DNA from: UBA5862 sp002408105 | GTDB taxonomy: Bacteria; Pseudomonadota; Gammaproteobacteria; Pseudomonadales; UBA5862 | DNA: 24,648 nucleotides | Assembly: GCA_034189125.1 (NCBI GenBank) | Contig: JAXHVB010000013.1 | Location: 1-24,648, forward strand | Reading direction: 5' to 3' | In this document: positions 15,433 to 23,455 of the stretch, piece by piece | How the letters are laid out: each line of letters begins with the position of its first letter | Position numbering within the stretch: position 1 is the first letter of the stretch | Program-made: the position numbers and the translations under genes | Notes under the pieces: model-generated | Database searches by the model: none | What the model was told of the DNA's origin: nothing | Seen by the model: only the letters and a program-made list of their open reading frames with translations

Positions 15433-18253
15433 CGCGTTCCTCCTTGGCGTACCGTGCAGGCATCATCCGCGCGAGGTCTCGATAGCTGGCAGCAACCCAG
15501 TCGTCGTACAACCCGTCCCGGGTGTACTCGGTGTTGCGGGTATGAATTGCGATGGCCCGCTCCTCAAATGGATAGGCCTGCTCTTCGAGCAGAAGCTCAT
15601 ATTCTTCCAACGCATCGGCATCCAGCTGCGATGGCCGCTCGGAATCCATCATCGCCGAGGCGAATCCAGCGTAGACTTCGGCGCTGCGGTAGGTCGCTTC
15701 GCTGGTGACCGATGCAATGGCATAGCGGATGGCGGCCTCAAACCCGTCGAGGGTTGCACGCATTGCGACCTGCTTGCGCGCAAGGCTGCGCTCAAACGGC
15801 GCGCTCAGACGAATCGCATCGAAATTCGCCTGCTGCTCCACTGCCAGCCCGAGCGCAGCCTGTGCAGCCAACAACTGGGTGCGCCGGCTGCGCTCGGACG
15901 CCGCGTTGCGGTCCGCTTGGATGATCGCCCGCCGCTGGGCCCGCACCGCCGCAGCATCGCCCGCGGCTTCGTACAGCTCTAGAAGCTGAGCACGCGCTTC
16001 GATGAGGTCGGCAACGGGCGTAGGGTGGCGCTGAACGTAATCGCTCCAAGCCGACACCGCGAGGCCATTGGCACCGCCTTGCTGAAACAGCTCAGCTGCT
16101 TGCCAGGCGGCTTCGCGCCGGACCTGGGGCCTTGGGTGGACCTCAGCCAACGATTGCCACTGCCGCGCTGCGCGCAGTGGATGGCCGGTTTCCATCCACC
16201 CAACCGCGAGCTTGTGCTGGGCCTCGACAGCGAGTTCATGCTGAGCGAAGCGGGACAAATACTCCTGCAGCACCGGGATGGCCCGCAGCCAATCGTTGGC
16301 CTGTATATACGCAGCCGCTGCATCGTAGCGGGCCTGGGGCTCGATGCCACTGCCAGGGGCCAGCGCGACTGCACGCAGAAACTCCGAGCCCGCGGCCGAT
16401 GGATCGCCGCCGGCGATGAGCGCCTCTGCCTGTCGGTAAACCGACAGGCCCAATTGGTCGAGCAGGGGTTGGCGGGCGATGTCATCAACGGCAAGCTGGT
16501 GCAACGCGCTGGCAAAGGCATGCTCGGCCCGTGGGTAGTCACCCGTGTCGAACGCCAGGTAACCAAGCCGCGTCCATCCACTTTGCAGCAACACCGGATC
16601 GGCCTGTGGGTACTGATCGACGAGCCGGGTGGCAGCCCAGAGTGCCAAGGTTTGTTCGCCCAGTTCGAAGGCCCGTTCAGACAGCTGCGCCAGCACGGCC
16701 GGCACCTTCGGGTGGTCTGCGAACTGCTCGGCAAAGCGGCGCATCGCGGGGTACATCTCAGCCCGCTGCCACTGTGCCTTGGCTTGTGGATCAGCCAACG
16801 ACTGCAGGTGCGCCTGGTTGGCGAGCAGGGCCGCGTACCCGGCCTCGGCGGATCGCGCATGGGGCGGGTAGCCGTAGGCGATCTGTGTGTAGGCTTCGCC
16901 AGCACCAGTGTAGTCCTGGGTCTCAAGCAACAAGTCCGCCAGGCCGAAGTGACTCGGGATGGTCGCCAGCTGCCCAGCAAACTGGACGACCCGCTGGCGG
17001 TAATAGCCTGCAGCGGTCGCATAACTGGCGCTGTCTTTGTCCTGCTGAGCACGGGCGTGAAAATGCCGGGCCAGCACATCCAGTTGTTTCTCGACCACAG
17101 CCAGGGTGTCCAGGTGCTCCGCCCGGTCGTGGTGACGCCAGAATGGCTGATCCAGGCCATACTCGGCGACAAAACGGCGCCGAATGGCCAAGGCTTCCGG
17201 GGCGAACCCCGCGCTGTCGAAGGCGTGGGCTTGGTTCATCAGAAAGCCCGGAGCCGCCCGGTGAAGTGGGTGCCTGCGGATGAACCCATCCCAAGCAGCG
17301 ACTGCGTCGGCGTAGCGGGAGTTCGCCAGATGGTGCTCGGCCAGGCGCGCATACACCAGGGGCTCATGGGCAGCCACCTCGGTACCGAAACGTTGGTCCA
17401 GTGCTGCGGACCCGCCCAGGTAGTCAGCACAGCGCGCAGCCATGGTCAGCGCATCCTCTATGCGGCCAGTGGCTGCCGATTTTGTCTTCAGCTGACCCGC
17501 CGGCTGTAAGGCGAGCAGGGCCAGAAACTCATCCAAGGCATCTGCATGGCGGTTCTGCCGGTACCGCGTCCAGGCGATTTTGTATTGGGCTTGGTGCCAA
17601 TAGGGCGTGGTGTCTCCCAACGCCACCAAAGAGCCGTATGCGCTGTATGCCGCGCTGTAGTCTCCCGTGGCGTAGAACCGTTCCGCACGGCGAAACTGCA
17701 CTTCTGGATGGGCATCGGCAGGACCGTATTCACTGACCACCCGATCGAGCACGGCGAAGGATGCCTCGCCCTCGCCTTGCAACTCGTACACCTGGGCCAG
17801 CTGATACAACACCGCAGGGTCTCGCTCGGTGCTCGGATGCTCGCGCAGCAATTGCTCATACACAGCAGCAATGGCTGCGAGCTCTGTGGACTCTGCATTT
17901 GCAGCCGGTTCTGAGGGGCCATCCTCGCCAAGCATCCGTTGGCGCACCGCCTGCAAGCGCAAATCGCCGACGCGCTGCAGCGCGTCGGCCCTAACTTGCG
18001 CGTCTTCGATTGCGGATGGCTCAGGCCCGGTCTGAAGATAGGCGGTGTAGGCATCGATCGCTGCCTGGCGGTGTTGGTCAGGATTCGCGAGCGAAGCCCC
18101 AGCGTTCACCGCTGCAGCTTCCGGCGGCGCGCCCTCCGCCAATGACGCTGGATCGACAAGGTCCGCCACCCTGGAGACGGGGTCTGGACTTGCGCAGCCC
18201 ATCAGGCCGAAGGCAAGCAAAAGCCAGCCGATGTTGCCACGGTTGACCCTCAC
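15404..18253 (-). CDS. Large TPR lipoprotein (GltD-like)
   Basis: A 949-residue exported protein with lipobox L-M-G-C (Cys20, then Ala, so probably outer-membrane). From about residue 55 to 760 it is a chain of TPR/Sel1-like helical pairs, for example PAVLYQLAQVYELQGEGEASFAVLDRVVSEYG, VQFRRAERFYATGDYSAAYSAYGSLV, HFGLADLLLETQDYTGAGEAYTQIAYGYP and RYDAAAAYIQANDWLRAIPVLQEYLSRF. The last 190 residues are helical without clear TPRs. Such YbgF/BamD/GltD-like scaffolds bind partners in the periplasm. GTG start at 18253 overlaps the previous stop by four bases; its 3' end overlaps the next gene by 29. The size and TPR content resemble GltD (AgnA) of the Myxococcus gliding machine; this is inference. 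The gene contains several long inverted repeats. Confidence 0.88.
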   Translation of the reverse strand: MRVNRGNIGWLLLAFGLMGCASPDPVSRVADLVDPASLAEGAPPEAAAVNAGASLANPDQHRQAAIDAYTAYLQTGPEPSAIEDAQVRADALQRVGDLRLQAVRQRMLGEDGPSEPAANAESTELAAIAAVYEQLLREHPSTERDPAVLYQLAQVYELQGEGEASFAVLDRVVSEYGPADAHPEVQFRRAERFYATGDYSAAYSAYGSLVALGDTTPYWHQAQYKIAWTRYRQNRHADALDEFLALLALQPAGQLKTKSAATGRIEDALTMAARCADYLGGSAALDQRFGTEVAAHEPLVYARLAEHHLANSRYADAVAAWDGFIRRHPLHRAAPGFLMNQAHAFDSAGFAPEALAIRRRFVAEYGLDQPFWRHHDRAEHLDTLAVVEKQLDVLARHFHARAQQDKDSASYATAAGYYRQRVVQFAGQLATIPSHFGLADLLLETQDYTGAGEAYTQIAYGYPPHARSAEAGYAALLANQAHLQSLADPQAKAQWQRAEMYPAMRRFAEQFADHPKVPAVLAQLSERAFELGEQTLALWAATRLVDQYPQADPVLLQSGWTRLGYLAFDTGDYPRAEHAFASALHQLAVDDIARQPLLDQLGLSVYRQAEALIAGGDPSAAGSEFLRAVALAPGSGIEPQARYDAAAAYIQANDWLRAIPVLQEYLSRFAQHELAVEAQHKLAVGWMETGHPLRAARQWQSLAEVHPRPQVRREAAWQAAELFQQGGANGLAVSAWSDYVQRHPTPVADLIEARAQLLELYEAAGDAAAVRAQRRAIIQADRNAASERSRRTQLLAAQAALGLAVEQQANFDAIRLSAPFERSLARKQVAMRATLDGFEAAIRYAIASVTSEATYRSAEVYAGFASAMMDSERPSQLDADALEEYELLLEEQAYPFEERAIAIHTRNTEYTRDGLYDDWVAASYRDLARMMPARYAKEERDVAVHASLR
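15849..15897. repeat. Inverted repeat, 12-bp perfect arms
   Basis: ccgagcgcagcc (15849-15860) and its exact complement (15886-15897) flank a 25-base loop inside the large TPR lipoprotein gene. Confidence 0.85.
16428..16449. repeat. Inverted repeat, 10-bp arms with 2-base spacer
   Basis: gcctgtcggt (16428-16437) pairs exactly with 16440-16449 across a 2-base spacer, inside the large TPR lipoprotein gene. Confidence 0.9.
17966..17989. repeat. Perfect 24-bp palindrome
   Basis: gccgacgcgctg (17966-17977) is followed directly by its complement (17978-17989), 264-287 bases into the large TPR lipoprotein gene. It encodes A-D-A-L-Q-R-V-G; the codons for A-L-Q-R are self-complementary by themselves, so part of this symmetry is a coding effect. 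Confidence 0.95.
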
Positions 18254-20037
18254 CGCCCGGCCACCCGGTTGAGCTCGCGGTCGTGGAGTCGAGCGAGAGC
18301 AAAGCGCGCCTGCGCCAGATAGGAGTCGGTGTGGTTCTGGCGGCGTTTCAACTCGGCAAGCACCTGCGCTTTCAGGAACTGCTGCTGTGCCTCGGAGATT
18401 GCGACGAGTTGACGACGCTGCGCCGAGATGCGCACGCGCAAATCCTGCACCCGACGCGTCATGTCGAGCACCTGAGCCCAGGCTGTGCTGCGGGCTTGTC
18501 CGAGCCGCTGAACCTGGCCCTCCAACCGGATCGCAAAAGTTTCGACTTCGCGAACACCCTTGGTGGCATCCCAGCGGCGCTGTGGAAATGCCGAATGCAC
18601 TTGCCAGTCGAGCACTCCGGCCAAGCGGTCTACGCGCTCCTGTAAAACAACAGCCTCTTCAGTTTCAGTCATCCGCATCAACCGCTCGCGCACATCATCC
18701 ACCTGGCGCCGCCAACTCCGCTCCTTGGCGGTGGCAAGTGCCCAGTGGTCGCGGTCGGCTTGTGCCGTTGATAGACGCGATTGCAGCCGGGTTTGTCGGT
18801 CCTGGAGTGCATCCAGATCCAGCTGTTTTAGACGCGCCGCAATCCGGGGAATGACCACATCGAAGCCTGCCGCGCGGGTTCGCAGCATCAACTCATGGTG
18901 CTCGAGCTGTTCAGTCCAGGCTGCGAGCTGGTGTCCGATCCAGTCCAGCTCCTGCACGCGCCGCACCTCGGCCTGCAAACCAGGGTTCGCCATCAGCGTC
19001 TGTATTAGGTGCTCGGCGCCTTCCGCCTCCTCCATGGGAATCAAGCGTTCACCCGATGGAGTCCAGCGTCCGCTGCCAAGCCCGTCCACCAACGCGGTCA
19101 GCCAGTTCTGCTCGGACTCGAGCACTTCAATGGCATGCTGGTACGCATCCTGGGCTGACGACACGCGCCCAAGCTCCAGTTCCGCGACCGGCACCGCCAG
19201 CAGTGCCTGCAAGACATCTCCGTCCCGAGGCGTACCCCGAGCCAACAGCCGCCAGTAGCCGAGGGCACGGCGATGGGCACCTTGTTCTGCAGCGGCCCAG
19301 CCGGCTGCGAGAATGGCGCGACGGGCGACCACGGATTCCGTGCGCACCCGCGCGAAGCGCTGTTGTGCAGCGCCAGCGTCCTGGGCCTGCAACAACGCGA
19401 TTCCGGCGGCGAAGGCCGCAAAATCCGCCACCTCTGCGCTGTCTTCAGTCCGTGCATCGGCGGTCGCGATCTCGTCCCACAGGCGCACAGCATCCTGCAC
19501 CTTACCGACCTGATGCAGCGCCAACGCCCGGTTGAAGCCGAGGTACGCGCCGAGCGCTGAGTCGCCGCGCAGGTCAGCTTCACCCACGCGTTCAAGCACG
19601 GACTGCGGATTCTCGGCCCGCAAGTCCAGCAACGCATGCAGCAGCAATTGCTGGGTGCCGGGGGCCTCTGGCGACAGGCGTGACAGCGCCCGCACGGCCA
19701 AGTCGGCCTGGTTGTGGTCATAAGCCAACCGCGCCAACCGCTCCCAGGCCAAGTCACTCGCCAAATGAGGAACCTGGTCTGCACCGACCCCCATCAACGT
19801 CGTTTCCGCATTTTTGGGCATCGAGTACGCGATTTGGATCTCGGCCAACAGCAAAGCCAACCGGGGGTCCGTTTGTTCGGAACGGGATTGCAAGGCCATG
19901 GCATGCGCCCCTGCCTCGAGGGAGTCACCCTGGAGGTGGTAGAACAGCGCCTCGCGGTGGCGAGGATGCAGATCATCGGCCGTGGCCGTCAGCCATCCAC
20001 CAATCAGCAAGCACACCAACAGGATCCGGGTGCGCAC
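18250..20037 (-). CDS. Periplasmic helical-repeat and coiled-coil protein
   Basis: A 595-residue exported protein of no family I can name. A signal peptide (RTRILLVCLLIGGWLTATA) is followed by TPR-like helical repeats (about 25-320: REALFYHLQGDSLEAGAHAMALQ, LAWERLARLAYDHNQADLAVRALSRL, NRALALHQVGKVQDAVRLWDEI). A long coiled-coil stretch follows (about 365-580: AARLKQLDLDALQDRQTRLQSRL, RVQDLRVRISAQRRQLVAISEAQQQFL). I prefer GTG at 20037, 4 bases after the preceding stop, because it puts a clean signal peptide at the N-terminus. ATG at 20085 would add 16 residues in front of it. The start sits inside a hairpin. The mix of helical repeats and rod suggests a periplasmic scaffold, possibly the counterpart of GltC; that assignment is weak. 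Confidence 0.8.
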   Translation of the reverse strand: MRTRILLVCLLIGGWLTATADDLHPRHREALFYHLQGDSLEAGAHAMALQSRSEQTDPRLALLLAEIQIAYSMPKNAETTLMGVGADQVPHLASDLAWERLARLAYDHNQADLAVRALSRLSPEAPGTQQLLLHALLDLRAENPQSVLERVGEADLRGDSALGAYLGFNRALALHQVGKVQDAVRLWDEIATADARTEDSAEVADFAAFAAGIALLQAQDAGAAQQRFARVRTESVVARRAILAAGWAAAEQGAHRRALGYWRLLARGTPRDGDVLQALLAVPVAELELGRVSSAQDAYQHAIEVLESEQNWLTALVDGLGSGRWTPSGERLIPMEEAEGAEHLIQTLMANPGLQAEVRRVQELDWIGHQLAAWTEQLEHHELMLRTRAAGFDVVIPRIAARLKQLDLDALQDRQTRLQSRLSTAQADRDHWALATAKERSWRRQVDDVRERLMRMTETEEAVVLQERVDRLAGVLDWQVHSAFPQRRWDATKGVREVETFAIRLEGQVQRLGQARSTAWAQVLDMTRRVQDLRVRISAQRRQLVAISEAQQQFLKAQVLAELKRRQNHTDSYLAQARFALARLHDRELNRVAGR

Positions 20038-20043
20038 CGGATC
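20023..20043 (-). promoter_or_regulatory. Hairpin over the start of the coiled-coil protein gene
   Basis: In the minus-strand transcript, GATCCGG (20043-20037) pairs with CCGGATC (20029-20023) around a 7-base loop. The stem includes the end of the upstream stop codon and the first base of the GTG start, and the loop holds the rest of the start codon. This would tie translation of the downstream gene to ribosomes finishing the upstream one. Confidence 0.5.
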
Positions 20044-20581
20044 ACCACTCCTCGATCCAAAAGTCCGCTTGGCGTTTCGGTTCATCCGCGGCCATTTGCA
20101 ACTCGAGGTACTTCGGACCCAGGGCCTTCTCGAATTTCAGGGTTGCGCCGCGACGCATGGGGCGGCCTTCGGGCCCGATTCCAATGAAGAACGCGGTGAC
20201 TTCATGCGCCCCTTGGTCCAGATTGCCGCGGTGGATTCGGTGAACCCCACCCCGCGCCAGCGCATTGAGTTCACGCGGCGTGTACAGGTAGTTGGCGACC
20301 TCTTTGTTGTCGATCAACAGCTGCACCGAGTCGAGCTGGAACCAGTCGGTGGGTTCTGCGGAGACAAACACCAGCACCTGGGTGTCGGTCGGCGTCAGCA
20401 GGTCCTCTTCCAGCAGGAACAGGTCGCGATTCAGCGCAAGCAACTCCTGCTTGAGCGATTCGATTTCATCGGCAAGCGCGACCGGTTCATCGGCAGCTGC
20501 TGTCGCCGCAGCAACCAACCCAATGCCGACAGCCAAGCGCCGCATCCTACGCAGCACCTTGGTCAGGAATGGCGAGCTCAT
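20042..20581 (-). CDS. Periplasmic protein with coiled coil and beta domain, unknown family
   Basis: A 179-residue exported protein. Signal peptide: MRRLAVGIGLVAAATAAA. Then comes a short coiled coil (LADEIESLKQELLALNRDLFLLEEDLL, about 37-62) and a beta-rich domain (TQVLVFVSAEPTDWFQLDSVQLLIDNKEVANYLYTPRELNALARGGVHRIHRGNLDQGAHEVTAFFIG) reminiscent of an Ig-like or carbohydrate-binding sandwich. The four-base ATGA overlap with apbE shows coupling. It holds the only G-A-T triplet among the exported proteins of the cluster (RRGATL), but the Ser/Thr and Asp of the known FMN-acceptor motif are missing. I do not recognise the family; a role in the trans-envelope complex is inferred from context. Confidence 0.8.
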   Translation of the reverse strand: MSSPFLTKVLRRMRRLAVGIGLVAAATAAADEPVALADEIESLKQELLALNRDLFLLEEDLLTPTDTQVLVFVSAEPTDWFQLDSVQLLIDNKEVANYLYTPRELNALARGGVHRIHRGNLDQGAHEVTAFFIGIGPEGRPMRRGATLKFEKALGPKYLELQMAADEPKRQADFWIEEW

Positions 20582-21576
20582 GGGGCATCCTCCATCGGAA
20601 TGAGTCCATCGGACTGGTGCAACTGGCCCTGCCCGTCCACAACCAAGGCCTCATAACCCGCCAGGGCATTGATCCACTGCAGCCCGGTTTCAGGCCCAGC
20701 GACGAACAGCGCCGTCGAAAGCCCATCGGTCCAGGTCGCGTCCGGTCCAATGACAGTGACACTGGTGACCGCCCTGGCGGAATCACCCGTGCTCGGATTG
20801 ATGATGTGGTGGTGGCGCAGGCCATCGACCTCGAAAAAACGTTCGTAGTCCCCCGAGGTTGAAATGGCTTCATTGTTCAGCGGGATTCGGGTGACCAGTT
20901 TGTGGGCGCTGCGGGGGTGGCGCACACCCACGATCCATGGCCGGCCCATTCGATCGCCCAAGAGGCGGGTGTCGCCTCCGGCGCTGATCAACGCGTGGGC
21001 GAAGCCCTCGGCTTGCAGCAGTTGCGCAGCGCGCTCGACTGCGTGGCCCTTGGCGATGCCGCCAAGATCAATCCGCATCCCCGGGCGTGCAAGGCGCACC
21101 GCGGGCCGTGCCAGGTCCAGCTCGATCTGGCGAAAGTCAATCAATTCGGTGGCGGCGCGCAGCTGTTCGGGGGAGGGGAGCACCCCCTGTCGATAGCCAT
21201 ACAGGTGTCCCGCGCTCGCAAAACTCAGGTCGAACGCCCCGCCGCTCAACACTGAGAGCTGTTCGGCGGTCCTCAGCAGCCGGGCAAGCTCGGCGGAAAC
21301 CCCAACCCAATCGGCGCCGGCAGCCGCATTGATTTGGCTCACCTCACTGTCGACCTTGTGCGGACTCATCAGGCCGTCGATCCGGCCGATCTCCTTGAGC
21401 ACCAGGGCAATCCCAGCACCGGCGGTATCGGCGTCGGGGTGCCACACCTCAACATGAATCTGGGTGCCCATGATGGCTGCGTTGGCCTGGTGCCATTCGG
21501 CTTCGGCGCTTGCAGCGCCGAACGCCATGCAGATCACGCCCAGACGGGCGATGGCGTCAATAAAAAGCCGAGACAT
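20578..21576 (-). CDS. apbE: FAD:protein FMN transferase (ApbE)
   Basis: A 332-residue exported enzyme that transfers FMN from FAD onto a Thr/Ser of a target protein, using Mg2+, on the outer face of the inner membrane. Key parts are intact: signal peptide ending A-E-A (about residue 26), IMGTQIHVEVW, DLGGIAKGHAVERAAQLL (170-187), ISAGGDTR (197-204), HHIINPSTG (256-264) and TDGLSTALFV (283-292). I chose ATG at 21576 because it places the signal peptide at the N-terminus; the open frame starts 31 codons earlier inside the DUF3570 gene. The gene overlaps the DUF3570 gene by 20 bases. There is no lipobox. A usual acceptor motif is not found nearby. Confidence 0.93.
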   Translation of the reverse strand: MSRLFIDAIARLGVICMAFGAASAEAEWHQANAAIMGTQIHVEVWHPDADTAGAGIALVLKEIGRIDGLMSPHKVDSEVSQINAAAGADWVGVSAELARLLRTAEQLSVLSGGAFDLSFASAGHLYGYRQGVLPSPEQLRAATELIDFRQIELDLARPAVRLARPGMRIDLGGIAKGHAVERAAQLLQAEGFAHALISAGGDTRLLGDRMGRPWIVGVRHPRSAHKLVTRIPLNNEAISTSGDYERFFEVDGLRHHHIINPSTGDSARAVTSVTVIGPDATWTDGLSTALFVAGPETGLQWINALAGYEALVVDGQGQLHQSDGLIPMEDAP

Positions 21577-22702
21577 AGACTTGCACCACATCGGCGTCGA
21601 AGGCGTAGCTGGGCTCGGCGCCGACCACGCCAGTGGACCCTGTGAGGTCGCGGAAATCGCTGTACTCAAAGCGCACGCGGTCGTAGGCGAAGTTGATGCT
21701 CGCCCGGTCCAGCCAACCCCCGGGCGCTCCGCTGTACTCGTAGCTGACCGTTAGACCCAAGGTGTCGGAACTGAAGCTGCTGAGCTCTTTATCACGGGCC
21801 AGAAAGTTCTGTGCATCGGCGAAGGGGAACAGGTCGCTGTAGAACTCTGCTGCGCGCTGCGCATACCGGCGGTAGCGCGCCTCGACCAGCCACCCGTTGT
21901 CGAATGGGTGAATGTAGCCAAGTTCATAGGTGTCTGCGTTGATTTCCCAGGTGTCGTCGTACCACCGGTAGCCTGCGAACACTGCGGCCCTATAGGGCAA
22001 AAAGTACTTGGCTCGAATTGACGCGGCGTCGCTGGTCCGGGTACTTGGATAGACTTCTGCCTGCCAGCTGTAACCGACTGGAGCGCCCGGGTCGATGTAA
22101 CGAACGGAGCGGTAGGGGTTGTTCAGGTAGCCTTCATCGGATTGGGTCTCCCAGGCGAGCGTTGCCACCAGCCGGGTGGTGAGCACCTGGGTCAAGCCCA
22201 ACCGGTACTGGTACCGATCGACCGACTCGGAGAATGCCGGGTCCCCGCGCCGGCCAACGTCATCGCTCCCAAGCCCGAACCCAAAGCTGATGGTGGTGAG
22301 GTCGCCGAACAGATCCTGGCTCACACCCACCCCGACCGAAGTCGCCTCGTAGTCGTTCTCGTCGCTGCGGGTGAGCGAGAGACTAAGGGTCGACTTCTGA
22401 TGCAGGTAGTCGAGCCCCAGGCTGGTCTCGGTGCGCTCATCCGTGTACGGACTCGCTGTGGTCACGACGTCGATGGATGCGCTGCTGACCGAGTCCAGGT
22501 AGTAGTTCCCGGACACCGAAAGGCTTTGGCCGATCTGTTTGCGCACCATCAGGGAAGGGCCAGTGACTTCCACGCCCCCGCCATCGTAGCTGTGATAGAG
22601 CAGGTCCAAACGTTCCTCAGGCAGCACCGCGGCGTGCAGCACACCCACTGGACCCATCAATAGAGTTCCGGCGGTAAGGACCGCGGCCGTTCGAACGCGC
22701 AT
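21557..22702 (-). CDS. DUF3570-family outer-membrane beta-barrel
   Basis: A 381-residue exported protein. Signal peptide: MRVRTAAVLTAGTLLMGPVGVLHA. The rest is a series of amphipathic strands typical of a large outer-membrane barrel (LDLLYHSYDGGGVEVTGPSLMVRK, SLSVSGNYYLDSVSSASIDV, TETSLGLDYLHQKSTLSLSLTRSDENDY, ISFGFGLGSDDV, WLVEARYRRYAQRAAEFYSDLF) ending in the aromatic VQVYVSAFY. Layout and the DUF4266/ApbE/TlpA neighbours match DUF3570, a family of unknown function. ATG at 22702 lies 7 bases after the DUF4266 stop; ATG at 22765 would bury the signal peptide. It could be the outer-membrane conduit or anchor for the redox module. Confidence 0.85.
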   Translation of the reverse strand: MRVRTAAVLTAGTLLMGPVGVLHAAVLPEERLDLLYHSYDGGGVEVTGPSLMVRKQIGQSLSVSGNYYLDSVSSASIDVVTTASPYTDERTETSLGLDYLHQKSTLSLSLTRSDENDYEATSVGVGVSQDLFGDLTTISFGFGLGSDDVGRRGDPAFSESVDRYQYRLGLTQVLTTRLVATLAWETQSDEGYLNNPYRSVRYIDPGAPVGYSWQAEVYPSTRTSDAASIRAKYFLPYRAAVFAGYRWYDDTWEINADTYELGYIHPFDNGWLVEARYRRYAQRAAEFYSDLFPFADAQNFLARDKELSSFSSDTLGLTVSYEYSGAPGGWLDRASINFAYDRVRFEYSDFRDLTGSTGVVGAEPSYAFDADVVQVYVSAFY

Positions 22703-22709
22703 CCGGTGG

Positions 22710-22946
22710 TCAATTGCAGCCACAGCCACCACCGTGGGCGCTGCCCGCACCGCGGGCGCCCTCACGCACTTCCCGCACGTGGTTCATGTACGCAGCGGAA
22801 ACAGGATCACGCGTGAAACTCATGATCGGGTCGGCCAGATGGGCCCGCTCGTAGGGTTTTACCCAGGGCTCCACAGCGCAGCCACTGAGTGCCAACAGAG
22901 CCCCTATAGCGGGCCACAGCAGCACCTGGCGCCGTAGATCGATCAT
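22710..22946 (-). CDS. DUF4266 small lipoprotein
   Basis: A 78-residue lipoprotein with lipobox L-S-G-C (Cys23, then Ala, pointing to the outer membrane). The mature part is short and conserved in type: VEPWVKPYERAHLADPIMSF, then HVREVREGARGAGSAHGGGCGCN. The last residues carry a C-x-C pair in a glycine-rich tail, the mark of DUF4266. The family is normally next to DUF3570; no activity is known to me. Its ATG overlaps the thioredoxin stop by four bases. The paired Cys could be a metal ligand or a substrate for the TlpA protein encoded just upstream (inference). Confidence 0.88.
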   Translation of the reverse strand: MIDLRRQVLLWPAIGALLALSGCAVEPWVKPYERAHLADPIMSFTRDPVSAAYMNHVREVREGARGAGSAHGGGCGCN

Positions 22947-23437
22947 TGGCGCAGCAGTTCCCGCACCACCTCGCTGTAGCGCGTCTCATCACCAGGGACA
23001 TACCCTGCGTGCTGGTAGCGCACCCGGCCGTCCCGGTCGAGCACCACCGTACTCGGCATGCCCGATACGTCGAAACTGCGGCTGACTGTGTTCTTCTGAT
23101 CGAACAGCACAGGAAAACTCACCGGCACATCCGATATGAAGCGCCGCGCAGCCGCGGTGTCCTTCTCCACGTTGACACCGAGGAGAGTAAAGCCAAGCTT
23201 TTGGTACTTTCTGTGCAGCGCATCGAGCAGCGGCATTTCTTGCCGGCAGGGCCCACACCATGAAGCCCAGAAGTTGATCATCACAACCTGGCCCTTCAAT
23301 TCGCTTAGTCGAAGGTTTTCGCCACTGTGTGACTTGAGCACAAAATCGGGTGCTTCAGCATCAGGCACCGTGGCGATCGACCATCCGGTGATTCCGCTCA
23401 ACACACATCCGAGCAGCAACATACGCAGCCATTTCAT
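22943..23437 (-). CDS. TlpA/ResA-family periplasmic thioredoxin
   Basis: A 164-residue exported or membrane-anchored thiol-disulfide oxidoreductase. An N-terminal hydrophobic segment (LRMLLLGCVLSGITGWSIA) precedes a thioredoxin fold with INFWASWCGPCRQEMPLL (Cys61-Cys64), VNVEKD and cis-Pro128 in SGMPSTVVLDRDGRV. TlpA/ResA proteins usually reduce specific periplasmic Cys pairs, such as those of c-type cytochromes or metal sites. No cytochrome c motif (CxxCH) is encoded in this cluster, so the DUF4266 C-x-C tail is the nearest candidate partner. GGGAG lies 7 bases before the ATG. It is the gene between the small barrels and the DUF4266-DUF3570-ApbE set. Confidence 0.92.
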   Translation of the reverse strand: MKWLRMLLLGCVLSGITGWSIATVPDAEAPDFVLKSHSGENLRLSELKGQVVMINFWASWCGPCRQEMPLLDALHRKYQKLGFTLLGVNVEKDTAAARRFISDVPVSFPVLFDQKNTVSRSFDVSGMPSTVVLDRDGRVRYQHAGYVPGDETRYSEVVRELLRQ

Positions 23438-23455
23438 TACCGGTCTCCCTTTGCT

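Noticed and set aside
16025..17509. 494-codon plus-strand open frame
   Set aside because: It lies antisense inside the large TPR lipoprotein gene; GC-rich codon bias leaves such frames open and the protein has no recognisable domain or signal.
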